DNA from: an uncultured Bacteroidales bacterium
GTDB taxonomy: Bacteria > Bacteroidota > Bacteroidia > Bacteroidales > P3
Direction of reading: 5' to 3'
Assembly (NCBI GenBank): GCA_905234665.1
Contig: CAJOIV010000005.1
Location: 1-64,000, forward strand
Length of the DNA stretch: 64,000 bases
The position numbers and the translations under genes were made by a program. The stretch's first letter is position 1, and every line of letters starts with the position of its first letter. This document shows, one piece after another, positions 27,631 to 37,323 of the stretch. Under the pieces are notes generated by a model. It saw only the letters and a list, made by a program, of their open reading frames with translations, had not been told where the DNA came from and searched no databases.

Positions 27631-29451
27631 AAGAAGTTCTTTTTAGTTTTTAGTTTTTACCTTTTAGTTTCGGTGGGTGCCTTCGCGCAGGAGTTGCGGG
27701 TACGGGCGCCGCAGGCGGTAGCCCTCGGGCAGCGTTTCGAGGTGCGCTATGAAGTCAATGACCGCTGCAAGGACTTCCGGGGTCCCTCCTTCAAGGGGTT
27801 TAGTGTTCTTTCGGGACCCAACACTTCCATGCAGACCGGCATGACGGTCATCAACGGGCAGGTCACGCACTCTATCACCTCGGGCTTTACCTATATCATT
27901 CAGGCCGACGTGGAAGGCTCTTTTGAGGTGGGCGCCGCCAGTTGCACTGTGGAAGGGAAGAAAATCACCTGTCCGGGCTTCACCATCAAGGTGGAGAAGG
28001 GCAGGCAGCAGGCCTCCGGTGGCAGCCAGCAAGGGCAGCGCGGCTATTCCCAACCCAATGCCGCTCAACCCGCCCAGTCGGGCAATATTGACAGCAAGAG
28101 CCTCTTTGCCCGCGCTACGGTCAGCAAAACCAACCCCTACCAGGGCGAGCAGGTCATTCTTACCTATAAGATATACACACAGGTGTCCCTCAGTCAGTAT
28201 CAGATTGACAAGCTTCCCGGCAACAAAGGATTTTGGAGCGAGGACCTGACGCGCGACGGCAATGTGAAAACCTACGAAGAGACTGTCGACGGCCGCCGCT
28301 ACATGGTGGCGGAAATCCGCCGCGGAGCCATCTTTGCACAGGAAAGCGGCAAGTTGACTATCCAGCCCCTTGACCTCGACGTGCTGGCTCTCGTGCAGCG
28401 GCAGCGCCAACGCACGGGGACTCTGTGGGACCTCTTCGACGACCCCTTCTTCAACCCCACACAGGCCGTGGAAAAGCATCTCCGCACCAATAGTCTCAAC
28501 ATCAATGTCAAGCCTCTGCCCCAGACTCCTGACGGATTCACCGGAGCCGTAGGCGCCTTCGATGTCAAGGGTGAAGTCGATACCCGCGAAGTGCGCGCCA
28601 ATGAGGCTATTACCTACCGTCTCACCGTCTCTGGCAGTGGCAACTTGATGCTCATCAACGCCCCGCAAATCAAGTTCTCGCAGGTCTTTGAGGTATACGA
28701 CCCCCAGGTCTCCGACAATCTCAGCCGCACGGCCAACGGTGTTTCGGGCAGCCGGACTTTTGAGTGGGTGCTCATCCCCCGGGCGCAAGGCAATTACGAG
28801 ATTCCCGCCGTCGACTTCCAATATTTCGATCCTGCCTCTGGACGCTACATCACCAAGCATGTCGAGGCAATCCCTGTCCGTGTGAACCGTGGCGACCCCA
28901 ACGCCATGAAACATGTCACCAGCAGCAAGAACGATGTCCGACTGCTCAACTCCGACATCAACTATATCCAGACGCGCCCGTCGGCTCTTGTTCCCAAGAA
29001 AGACAAGTACTCCATCCCGGTCTGGTTCATCGTCTCTTTCATAGTGCTTGTGCTTGTCTCGTTCGGAGCCAGCCTCTTTCTGAGACGTCGTCAGGCGAGG
29101 ATGCAGGATGTGGCAGGCATGCGCCTAAGCCGTGCCACCAAGCAGGCTCGCAAACGGCTGAAAAAGGCGGCGGCATTGTTGCACGCAGGTGACGAGAACC
29201 GGTTCTACGAAGAGGTGTACCACGCCCTGTGGGGCTGTCTTGCCGACAAATACAATATTCCCTTGACCGACCTCAGCAGCGACACTGTCCGTCAGATTCT
29301 TGCCGACAGGCAGATTCCGGAGGAACAGTCGTCCCGCATCATGGAGACCCTCCAGTCCCTCGACATGGCTCGTTTCGCCCCGGGCAACGCCGCCGACAAG
29401 ATGCAGGCCATTTACAACCAGGCTCTCGACACTATCGCCTACCTTAGTTAA
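27628..29451 (+). CDS. batD: BatD-like membrane protein
   Basis: MKKFFLVFSFYLLVSVGAFAQ; VRAPQAVALGQRFEVRYEVND; ATVSKTNPYQGEQVILTYKIYTQV; start moved to 27628. Confidence 0.9.
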   Translation: MKKFFLVFSFYLLVSVGAFAQELRVRAPQAVALGQRFEVRYEVNDRCKDFRGPSFKGFSVLSGPNTSMQTGMTVINGQVTHSITSGFTYIIQADVEGSFEVGAASCTVEGKKITCPGFTIKVEKGRQQASGGSQQGQRGYSQPNAAQPAQSGNIDSKSLFARATVSKTNPYQGEQVILTYKIYTQVSLSQYQIDKLPGNKGFWSEDLTRDGNVKTYEETVDGRRYMVAEIRRGAIFAQESGKLTIQPLDLDVLALVQRQRQRTGTLWDLFDDPFFNPTQAVEKHLRTNSLNINVKPLPQTPDGFTGAVGAFDVKGEVDTREVRANEAITYRLTVSGSGNLMLINAPQIKFSQVFEVYDPQVSDNLSRTANGVSGSRTFEWVLIPRAQGNYEIPAVDFQYFDPASGRYITKHVEAIPVRVNRGDPNAMKHVTSSKNDVRLLNSDINYIQTRPSALVPKKDKYSIPVWFIVSFIVLVLVSFGASLFLRRRQARMQDVAGMRLSRATKQARKRLKKAAALLHAGDENRFYEEVYHALWGCLADKYNIPLTDLSSDTVRQILADRQIPEEQSSRIMETLQSLDMARFAPGNAADKMQAIYNQALDTIAYLS

Positions 29452-29475
29452 TGTACCATAATGATTATAGTTGAA

Positions 29476-30228
29476 ATGAAAAGGTTTATATCTCTCTCTG
29501 TTCTCGCTTTCTGCTTTCTGGTGATGCATGCGCAGCCCGCCGACCTTTTCCGTCAGGGCAATGAGGCCTACCGCCAGTCGGACTACCTGCAAGCCATCGA
29601 GGCCTATACCGCTGTCCTTGATGCAGGTTATGAGAACGCCGACCTCTACTATAACTTGGGCAATGCCTACTACCGCACAGAACAGATGGGCATGGCAGTC
29701 CTCTGTTACGAGCGTGCCCTTCGGATAGAGCCCGGTTTTGCTGAAGCCAAGCAGAATCTCGCCTTGGCCAATGCCCGCACCGAGGATAAGATAACCCCCA
29801 TTCCGGAGTTTCTCCTCGCTCGCTGGTACCGTGCGTTGAATACACTTCTCCCACCCACAGGCTGGCTCATCACCTTGTTGGTCCTGGGAGTGCTGGCTGT
29901 CGTGGCTGCCGGGTTGATACGCTTCAGCGGCTCCTACACATGGAGAAAAACCGCCTTTGTCGCCATCATCATCATAGGAGTGCTGCTGCTTGTCGCAATC
30001 TGCTGCACATTCTCCTCCATCAATCGCTACAACCGCCACGACCGTGCCGTGGTCACCCAGCCGATGGTGGTGGTGAAAGGGTCGCCTGACGATGCAGGAG
30101 TCGACAAATTGGTCCTCCATGAGGGTACCACCCTGGTGGTCGATGAAACCCTCGGAACTTGGTACAAAGTGCGCCTCGCCGATGGCAACACTGGCTGGCT
30201 CCCGGACACAGAGATAACCATAATATAA
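29476..30228 (+). CDS. batE: BatE-like protein, TPR plus SH3-like domain
   Basis: DLFRQGNEAYRQSDYLQAIEAYTAVLDAGYENADLYYNLGNAYYR; C-terminal LGTWYKVRLADGNTGWLPDTEITII. Confidence 0.9.
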   Translation: MKRFISLSVLAFCFLVMHAQPADLFRQGNEAYRQSDYLQAIEAYTAVLDAGYENADLYYNLGNAYYRTEQMGMAVLCYERALRIEPGFAEAKQNLALANARTEDKITPIPEFLLARWYRALNTLLPPTGWLITLLVLGVLAVVAAGLIRFSGSYTWRKTAFVAIIIIGVLLLVAICCTFSSINRYNRHDRAVVTQPMVVVKGSPDDAGVDKLVLHEGTTLVVDETLGTWYKVRLADGNTGWLPDTEITII

Positions 30229-30231
30229 TTG

Positions 30232-30268
30232 CTAGTAGGACTAGTGACACTAGTAGCACTAGAGACGA
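30232..30268. repeat. ACTAG-based 8-9 bp tandem array
   Basis: ctagtaggactagtgacactagtagcactagagac. Confidence 0.75.
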
Positions 30269-30274
30269 TAGATT

Positions 30275-31549
30275 ATGAAGAAGTTTTTAGTTTTTAGTTT
30301 TTACCTTTTAGTTTTTCCCTGCGCCTTCGCGCAGCAGGAGGAAGATGTCGTTGTGGTCGACGACGAGGAATGTGGCTGCGAGTTGGTCTTCATCGACGGC
30401 ATCCAAACCACGCAGGACGGCGACTATTTCGGCTTCAAGCGTGCTGACGGCACGGTGATTGTCGACAATATCTATAAGTTCGTCGACAAGTTCCACGGCA
30501 ATTATTGTAAAGTCTTCGCCGACTATGGTCGGTGTGGCCTTATCAACCGCGAGGGCCGCGAAGTAATTCCTCCGGTCTATGAGGATGTCAGCTACCCCGC
30601 CGAGGGGCTCATCATGGTCAACGACAGCGGCCTCTACGGTTTCTTCGACACCCTTGGCCGGCAACGCATCCCCTTCACCTGGCGTGCCGCCTCTACCTTC
30701 AGCCAAGGACTTGCCGTGGTGGCTGTCGACCTCGACTCCGAAACCGTCCTCTATGGCTATGTCGACACCTTGGGACGCATGGCCATTCCTCCAAAGTTCC
30801 AGTATGCCTACCCCTTCTCCGAGGGGTTCGCCGTTGTGAAGGATTATGAGCGCTACGGCCTCATTGACCTCAAGGGCCGTGAGGTGGTGTCTACCAAATA
30901 TGAGATTCTCTCGGGAGTCTTCCAAGGACTTTTCTTTGCAGGCTCGCAGGACGGCCTGGCACTCTTCGACACTCGCCTGAAACCCTTGACCCCATTTGTC
31001 TACGAGTCCATTGTCGATATTTCCGACAATCGCATCCTTGTGGAGCGTGGAGGAAAGTATGGCTACCTCGACCTGCGCGGGCGCGAGGTTATTCCTTGCA
31101 TCTACAACAATGCTTATCTCTTCCAGGATGGCCGTGCGGCTGTCAACATCGACAAGCGCTGGGGTATTCTCGACACTCTCGGTCGCACCGTTCTCCCCAT
31201 TGAGTACGACAACAGCGGTATACGGTCCGAGCTCTATATTTTTCATGAAGGACGAGCCTTGGTGGAAAAGGACGGGCTCTATGGATTCTGCGACCTTTCG
31301 GGCGATATCGTCATTCCCATCCAATACCTCGACGCCTACCAGTTCCACGACGGACTGGCCCCCGTCAAGTCGGGATACTGGGGCTATGTCGACACCACTG
31401 GAATGCCTTATATCATTCCGGTTTTCGATTATGCGTCCCCCTTCGAATACGGCCGTGCCGAGGTTATCTATAACGGCGAGATCCACAAGATGGATACCAA
31501 AGGCCGCTGTGTGAAAAACTGCAAAAACGCCCCCAAGTCATGGAGATAA
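30275..31549 (+). CDS. WG-repeat (YGxxD/KGREVIP) secreted protein
   Basis: Repeated GLYGFFDTLGRQRIPF / RYGLIDLKGREVVSTKYE / KYGYLDLRGREVIPCIYN units; signal peptide MKKFLVFSFYLLVFPCAFAQ. Confidence 0.9.
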   Translation: MKKFLVFSFYLLVFPCAFAQQEEDVVVVDDEECGCELVFIDGIQTTQDGDYFGFKRADGTVIVDNIYKFVDKFHGNYCKVFADYGRCGLINREGREVIPPVYEDVSYPAEGLIMVNDSGLYGFFDTLGRQRIPFTWRAASTFSQGLAVVAVDLDSETVLYGYVDTLGRMAIPPKFQYAYPFSEGFAVVKDYERYGLIDLKGREVVSTKYEILSGVFQGLFFAGSQDGLALFDTRLKPLTPFVYESIVDISDNRILVERGGKYGYLDLRGREVIPCIYNNAYLFQDGRAAVNIDKRWGILDTLGRTVLPIEYDNSGIRSELYIFHEGRALVEKDGLYGFCDLSGDIVIPIQYLDAYQFHDGLAPVKSGYWGYVDTTGMPYIIPVFDYASPFEYGRAEVIYNGEIHKMDTKGRCVKNCKNAPKSWR

Positions 31550-31977
31550 CAAAATGCAGCCCGGGTGGCGAAAGTGAAAGACACCCCGGCACGGTGGTGG
31601 GAATCCTTCCTGGCAAAGTGCAGGTGCGCATAGCACGCCTCAGTGGTTGTGCCTCGTGCGCGTCGCGGGCCGATTGTGGACTGACCGAACAGAAAGACAT
31701 GGTCATCCCTGTGCGTACTCCCCGCTGGCAGGAATACCATGTGGGCGACAAAGTTACTGTGTGCGTGGGTTCCGGCAAAGGCCTCCAGGCGGTATTCATA
31801 GCCTACATACTTCCCGCTGTCATTCTCGTGGCTGGCCTCACCCTCACCCTGCTTGCAGGCTGCTCCGAGCCCCTGAGCACTCTCATAGCCCTCGGGGCGG
31901 ATGCCCTCTATTTCGGAATACTCTATCTCTGCCGGCGCAATCTCGACCGCCGTTTCGATTTCCACCTGGAAGACTGA
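31540..31977 (+). CDS. RseC/MucC-family membrane protein
   Basis: GTVVGILPGKVQVRIARLSGCASCASRADCGL and two TM segments. Confidence 0.85.
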   Translation: MEITKCSPGGESERHPGTVVGILPGKVQVRIARLSGCASCASRADCGLTEQKDMVIPVRTPRWQEYHVGDKVTVCVGSGKGLQAVFIAYILPAVILVAGLTLTLLAGCSEPLSTLIALGADALYFGILYLCRRNLDRRFDFHLED

Positions 31978-32047
31978 TTTGCGATTCTCAACATTCCCCT
32001 GTTGATTAATTTTCTTTTGCAACCCCCTCCACCTCAATAAAAAGTAC

Positions 32048-32056
32048 TACTTTTGC
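32048..32056 (+). promoter_or_regulatory. -7 element TACTTTTGC
   Basis: Matches TAnnTTTGC; about 55 bp upstream of start 32111. Confidence 0.55.
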
Positions 32057-32110
32057 ACTTTGAAATGCTATACATCCTTTAACAGAAACGATAACGAAAA
32101 AGATACCGCA

Positions 32111-33832
32111 ATGAAGTACGCAAGCACACAGGCAATCACGCGCCGTGGCATCCTTATGGCACTCGTAATGATGCTGTCGTTCAGCTCTTTCGCGCAGGCT
32201 CCCGTCGCAGACTCCCTTTCTACCGAGAGCGAGAGCCGTTACAACAACGACATCCATTCTTTCATCCTTCACCGGCTCGGACAGGAGGTGAAACAGCGTG
32301 AAAAGATGATGAACAAGACCGTGCAGCATTATCTTATCAACCTTCCCAACGCCGAAAAACTGTACGACGAGACTTTCGTCCGTATCAATTCTTCCGTGCA
32401 GGAAGACACCACCGAGGACGGTCGGCCGGAAATCAACTACGTCTACGAAATCGCCTACAACTGCCACCACTTCGAGGGCACGGAAGACGACTATCCCTCG
32501 GCGGCCTACCTCTGGAATTCGTCCAATTCGTGCCGTGCCATCTGCAACATCACGCGCAATATGATTCAGGACAACCTGTCCGACATCTTTGCGGCGGGTA
32601 CGCGCATCGAAGTGACCATCACGTCGACGACCGATGCGGCAGAGATCTCGCATATCCCTTACCGGGGCGAATATGGCGACTACCGTTATATGCCTGCCGT
32701 CTATAACGAAGAGAATGTACGTATCTCCGTCAATCAGAAAGAGGGCATCACTACCAACGCCCAACTCGCGTATATCCGTGCGCAGAGCGTGCGCGATTAT
32801 CTTGACAACAACGTGTCCGCAATCAAGAATGGCAACACGGAGTATTTCTTTACCACAAAATGCTTCGATATGACGGGCCCGCATTACCGCCGCAGCTCTC
32901 TGCGGATTGTGGTGCATGGAGCCTTCGATGCCCAGGCACGCCAGATGGAGGCTCGTCTCCAGGATGACGAATATGTCGACTTCAACATCCCTGCCATCGA
33001 AGAGAACTCCAACTCGAAGACTTATGCCCTCATCATCGCCGACGAGGAATACACCGCCCCCCTGCCCAACTGCGACTTCGCATCCAACGACGGCGAGGTC
33101 CTGTCGGAGTATTTCGTTCGCACGCTCGGCCTGCCCGCCCGCCATGTGAAAGTGCTGCACAATGCCGGCCGCCAGGAGATCAAGGACAATGGCATCCGCT
33201 GGCTGAAGGATATCATCACGGCTCAGAAAGGCGACGTGCATATCATTCTCTATTATGCAGGCCACGGGGTGAGCAACGCAAAGTTCGGCCCCTACTTGGT
33301 ACCGTCAGGTGTGGATGTGAGCAAGATCCGTGCCTTCCGCTCCAAGACCGGCAATCTCCCCGAGAATATCAACCTGAAGAAGAAGGATGCGGAGAAAATC
33401 CTCTCTCAGTGCATCTCGTTCGACACGCTCACGGGTTGGTTCAACCGTGTCGAGGCTCTCAGCTATACCTTCATCATCGACGCCGGTTTTGATGGTATCC
33501 AGCGCAACGGCAAACCTTTCTTCACCATCAAGAAGGAAACCAAGAAGGCCCGCCTGCCCCGCGTGAGGAGCGACATTGTCATCTTCATGGCCGCCAACCC
33601 CGACAAGACTGCCTATTCGTTCATCGACCAGCACCACGGATTTTTCACCTACTACATCCTCAAGGAACTGAAGTACACCCGCGGCGAGGCCACCTTCCAG
33701 GAACTCTTCGAGAATGTGACGAAGAACCAGGCCTACGAGTCTTCCCTCCAGGGTAAACTCCAGGAACCGGTGATGGTCATTGGCGGCAAATTGGGCGAGA
33801 ATTGGGGCAACCGCACCTTCATCAACAACTGA
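32111..33832 (+). CDS. OmpA-like region plus caspase-fold (peptidase C14-like) domain, catalytic Cys replaced
   Basis: TYALIIADEEYTAPLPNCDFASNDGEVLSEYFVRTLG...VHIILYYAGHGV; expected DACFSG reads DAGFDG. Confidence 0.85.
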   Translation: MKYASTQAITRRGILMALVMMLSFSSFAQAPVADSLSTESESRYNNDIHSFILHRLGQEVKQREKMMNKTVQHYLINLPNAEKLYDETFVRINSSVQEDTTEDGRPEINYVYEIAYNCHHFEGTEDDYPSAAYLWNSSNSCRAICNITRNMIQDNLSDIFAAGTRIEVTITSTTDAAEISHIPYRGEYGDYRYMPAVYNEENVRISVNQKEGITTNAQLAYIRAQSVRDYLDNNVSAIKNGNTEYFFTTKCFDMTGPHYRRSSLRIVVHGAFDAQARQMEARLQDDEYVDFNIPAIEENSNSKTYALIIADEEYTAPLPNCDFASNDGEVLSEYFVRTLGLPARHVKVLHNAGRQEIKDNGIRWLKDIITAQKGDVHIILYYAGHGVSNAKFGPYLVPSGVDVSKIRAFRSKTGNLPENINLKKKDAEKILSQCISFDTLTGWFNRVEALSYTFIIDAGFDGIQRNGKPFFTIKKETKKARLPRVRSDIVIFMAANPDKTAYSFIDQHHGFFTYYILKELKYTRGEATFQELFENVTKNQAYESSLQGKLQEPVMVIGGKLGENWGNRTFINN

Positions 33833-33875
33833 CCCTGTGCCCGTTGTATCTCCAACGGGCCTCCTAACCCCTCAT

Positions 33876-33918
33876 CGAGGGCGTCCCACCATACCCGGGA
33901 CGCCCTCGTTTCTTTTTT
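33876..33918 (+). terminator. Intrinsic terminator
   Basis: GAGGGCGTCCC-accataccc-GGGACGCCCTC-gtttctttttt. Confidence 0.9.
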
Positions 33919-33950
33919 GCCCCTCCCGTGCCCCCTCTGGGCTCCCTCGT

Positions 33951-34058
33951 CAGTTATATTACAGTTATATTATAGTTATATTATATTTATACTATACTTC
34001 ATGGTATAACTATAATATAACTATAATATAAGTACAATATAACTATAATATAAGTACA
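33951..34058. repeat. 11-bp tandem repeats arranged as two inverted arms
   Basis: Left arm (AGTTATATTAT)n; right arm (ATAACTATAAT)n with ATAAGTACAAT variants; centre near cttcatggta. Confidence 0.9.
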
Positions 34059-34098
34059 AAGAGAGGGGAAACGGTGGAGTCTGCTTGTGTGCGGTTTG

Positions 34099-37000
34099 CT
34101 ACCGCAGCACTTCGATGATGCCTTGGTGCATGGTGTGGATGGTGACGCCGTGGGCCTTGAAGACGTAGAAATAGGTGGCATCGGGGGCGCGGTGGGCGGC
34201 GGGGTCCCACCAGTCGTCTTCCGTGGCGATGTTATGGGCGTGGAACACCAGCTGGCCCGTGCGGTCGTAGATGAGCAGGTCGTTGAACTTGAAACAGTTG
34301 TTGTCCAACAGGCCGCCGATGACGAAGCGGTCGTTGATGCCGTCGCCGTTGGGTGTCACGAGGGTGGGGAAGGTGAGCGTGGTGTCGCAATGGTCGCCGT
34401 CCCAGTGTATGTGAAGGGTGTAGTGTATGAGGCTGTCGCAGCCCTGTTCGTTGACGAGGATGAAGCTGGCTTGCAGGGTGTCGGCAGCGGCGGCGAAACT
34501 GGCGGCGCTGAAGAGGGAGTCGAGGAACGCCCACGGCAACTGCTTCTCAAGGATGGTGTCGTGGAGGGTGGTGTCGCTGTCGGCGAGAAGGGTGACGTGG
34601 TAGTGGACGGTGGAGTCTTCACCGTGCTGCCCGGTGTAGACGACCGTCGTGTCGCCCGAAAGCGCGAGTCCGGCGATGGAGTAGGGTATCATTGCAGGAC
34701 AGAGGTAGAGGTATGCCGTGTCGTAGACATTGGGCCAGACGTGGAGGATGTAGTGCAGGTGGGTGTCGCATTCAGGGGCTGTGCCGGAGAGGATGAGCAT
34801 GGTGTCGATGCCGGCAGTGTCGGCGATGGTGAGGCTGAGGAAGTTCCAGGGAAGCTGGTTCTCGACGATGGTGTCGTAGACTGTGCTGTTGGTCTGCTGT
34901 CCGACGATGACGGTGAGGACGATGAGGGTGTCGCCGTGGTCGAGGTGGAGGGTGGTGTCGCCATAGACGGTGGCGCCCTCGATGGTGATGGGGAACAAAT
35001 CGGGACAGACGTTGAGGGTGTCGTAGTGGCGGCAGATGGGGTCGACGAAAATGGTGCGTGTGAGGGTGTCGGTGCAGGGCCGCCCGGCCATGCCGGTGAC
35101 GAGGCGCAGGGTGTGGGGGCCTGGGGCGAGGGTGACCACGAGGGTGTCGGTGTCGGCGACCGGCGGCAGGCTGTCGACAAAGAATTGCCATTGGCTTGCG
35201 GGCTCGTAGACGAGCGAGTCGGTGGAGTATTCTGTGACGATGCGGCTGTCGGCCACCAGACGCAGGCGGAGGTGACAGCCCACGGTGTCGACAGTGTCGA
35301 TGGTAAAAGCCGATACGGGGTATTGCGGTATGGGGGGCGATGTGGAGATGAGGGTGTGGCAGTTGGTGCCTGCCGGGGCGCCGATGAATCCGAGACGGCA
35401 GTGGAAGCGGTTGCGCGAGGTGGTGGTGAAGTCGCGTGTGGTGGCCACGATGTTGCCCGGCTGCCCGTCGGGATACCACTGGTAGGTGAATCCGTCGGGG
35501 GCGGAATAGTAGCTGGTGTCGAGGCAGTGGATGGCCTGGATTTGCCGTTGGTGGCATCCGAGGGTGAAATAGGCATAGCCGAAGTGAGCACCCTGCGAGC
35601 AGTCGTAGGTTGTCAGGCGGATGGAGACGACCTGGCCGTGGGCTCCCGAGAGGTCGGCTCCGATGGTGGTCCAGTCTTTCCAGAGGACACCGCCTGAGCT
35701 GCTGCTCGAGTTCCACTCAAGGGAAGTGGAAGCGACGTAGGTGGCTGAGTAGCAGTCGGAATTGATGGGTGTCCCTGCCGAGTCGAGGATTTCGAAGGTG
35801 AATTTGGGCTGTTGCTGTTCGTAGTGGTTGGGGTTTTCCAGCACGGCGGCATAGCGCAGGATGAGGAGGTCGGAGTGCGTGGTGTCGACCTTATAGTAGA
35901 AGGTGATGCTTTCGTACTCTCTGCCTGATTGGTCGTTACCAAGCTTTATCGAGGCGCTCTCGCCAGGCGGGATGACAGAGAGCAGCCCGCCGGTGTTGGC
36001 ATCGGTTCCCGGTGTGGTGATTAGGGTGTGGCGGTCCACCATGATGCCGATGGCTTCGGTCATCGGGTTGTTTTCGTCCCATGTGCCATAGGTGCAGTGG
36101 GTGCGGAGGTTGCCGAGGTCGTATACCGACGGGCAGGCGGAATAGAGCGAGTCGTAGTAGTGGCAGGCCAAGCGGCTGACCGTGACGGTCTTTGTGACGG
36201 TGTTGGTACACCCTTCGGCCCGAAGGTAGTACATCGTGAAGGTGTAGCTTCCGGGGTTGAGAGTGATAAGGGTGTCGCTGGCGCTGAGTCGGTTCCCATT
36301 GAATTCGCAGTAGTGGGGGACGCTGGGATCGTGGGGGGTGACGATGGTGTCGCCCGCCGGGGTGTAGAGGGTGCTGGTGAAATCCTTTTGGATACGGAAT
36401 CGGACACGGCAGACGGTGTCGGCCTCGATGGTGTCGACGGGTATCAGTTCCAGACTGCCGGTCGATTCGCTGAAGGTGATGGGACGGGTCGCAAGGGTGG
36501 CGACAAAGCATGTCGTGTCGGGCACCACGTAGGAGAACAGGTGGCACGTGTACTCCCGGCGGTCGTGCGGCACAAAGGTGCGCGAATTGCTCAGTACGCT
36601 GTCGGGATGGCTGTTGTGTACCCACATGTAGATAAATCCCTCGGGTGCAGTATGGGTGTGTCCTTGGGAACAGCTGTATTGTGTGGTGATGGAGTCTACC
36701 CGTATGCAGGAGAATTGTATCCGGTTCAGGCAGCGGGTGTTGAGTCCGGACGGTTTCCCTGCGGTGAATCGGATGGAGAGGGTCTGCCCGTGGAAGGGGC
36801 GCAGGTCGAAGGCGTAGTAGCGGTTGGGTGAGCTGTAGCTGACGTTGCCGTTGGCCGCCGTGGTGGTGGTCCCGTACCGGTCGTGGTAGGTGAAGCGTAT
36901 CTGGTAGCACGAGTCGCCCACCTGCTGGCCGGTGGAGTCGAGAATTTCTATCATGGAATACGACAGACTGTCGGCAGGGCTTTCTCCCACGCTGTTGATG

Positions 37001-37302
37001 TTGACAATGTCGCGGACGAGGAGGATGTGGGTGAGGGTTGTGTCTACCTGATAGATCCAGGTGAGGGAGGCCCCGAAGCCTATGGTGTCGACAGAGGAGT
37101 GGCCCAGCCGGACGTAAGGCGTCTGGATGGCGTGGAGGTTGCTGACAATCCCCGTGTCGAGGTAAGGATTGGCGAATGGCCCCGAAGTGCAGATGACGCG
37201 CGAAGTGTTGAGGTCGCCTGTGGCCGGGCAAGTCGTGAAGTCCTGCGCCCGAGCCGCAAGGGAAAGTAAAAGGTAAAAAGTAAAAACTAAAAGGCGGCGC
37301 AT
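34099..37302 (-). CDS. Large secreted protein with T9SS type-B (gliding motility-associated) C-terminal domain
   Basis: LTFPTLVTPNGDGINDRFVIGGLLDNNCFKFNDLLIYDRTGQLVFHAHN...WWDPAAHRAPDATYFYVFKA; start MRRLLVFTFYLLLSLAARAQ. Confidence 0.93.
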   Translation of the reverse strand: MRRLLVFTFYLLLSLAARAQDFTTCPATGDLNTSRVICTSGPFANPYLDTGIVSNLHAIQTPYVRLGHSSVDTIGFGASLTWIYQVDTTLTHILLVRDIVNINSVGESPADSLSYSMIEILDSTGQQVGDSCYQIRFTYHDRYGTTTTAANGNVSYSSPNRYYAFDLRPFHGQTLSIRFTAGKPSGLNTRCLNRIQFSCIRVDSITTQYSCSQGHTHTAPEGFIYMWVHNSHPDSVLSNSRTFVPHDRREYTCHLFSYVVPDTTCFVATLATRPITFSESTGSLELIPVDTIEADTVCRVRFRIQKDFTSTLYTPAGDTIVTPHDPSVPHYCEFNGNRLSASDTLITLNPGSYTFTMYYLRAEGCTNTVTKTVTVSRLACHYYDSLYSACPSVYDLGNLRTHCTYGTWDENNPMTEAIGIMVDRHTLITTPGTDANTGGLLSVIPPGESASIKLGNDQSGREYESITFYYKVDTTHSDLLILRYAAVLENPNHYEQQQPKFTFEILDSAGTPINSDCYSATYVASTSLEWNSSSSSGGVLWKDWTTIGADLSGAHGQVVSIRLTTYDCSQGAHFGYAYFTLGCHQRQIQAIHCLDTSYYSAPDGFTYQWYPDGQPGNIVATTRDFTTTSRNRFHCRLGFIGAPAGTNCHTLISTSPPIPQYPVSAFTIDTVDTVGCHLRLRLVADSRIVTEYSTDSLVYEPASQWQFFVDSLPPVADTDTLVVTLAPGPHTLRLVTGMAGRPCTDTLTRTIFVDPICRHYDTLNVCPDLFPITIEGATVYGDTTLHLDHGDTLIVLTVIVGQQTNSTVYDTIVENQLPWNFLSLTIADTAGIDTMLILSGTAPECDTHLHYILHVWPNVYDTAYLYLCPAMIPYSIAGLALSGDTTVVYTGQHGEDSTVHYHVTLLADSDTTLHDTILEKQLPWAFLDSLFSAASFAAAADTLQASFILVNEQGCDSLIHYTLHIHWDGDHCDTTLTFPTLVTPNGDGINDRFVIGGLLDNNCFKFNDLLIYDRTGQLVFHAHNIATEDDWWDPAAHRAPDATYFYVFKAHGVTIHTMHQGIIEVLR

Positions 37303-37323
37303 TTCAACTTTCAACTTTCAACT
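37303..37323. repeat. TTTCAAC heptamer array at the gene start
   Basis: tttcaactttcaactttcaac. Confidence 0.75.

Noticed and set aside
33780-34031. 83-aa ORF over the terminator and AT-rich arms
   Set aside because: Out of frame with the upstream gene and composed of terminator and repeat sequence.
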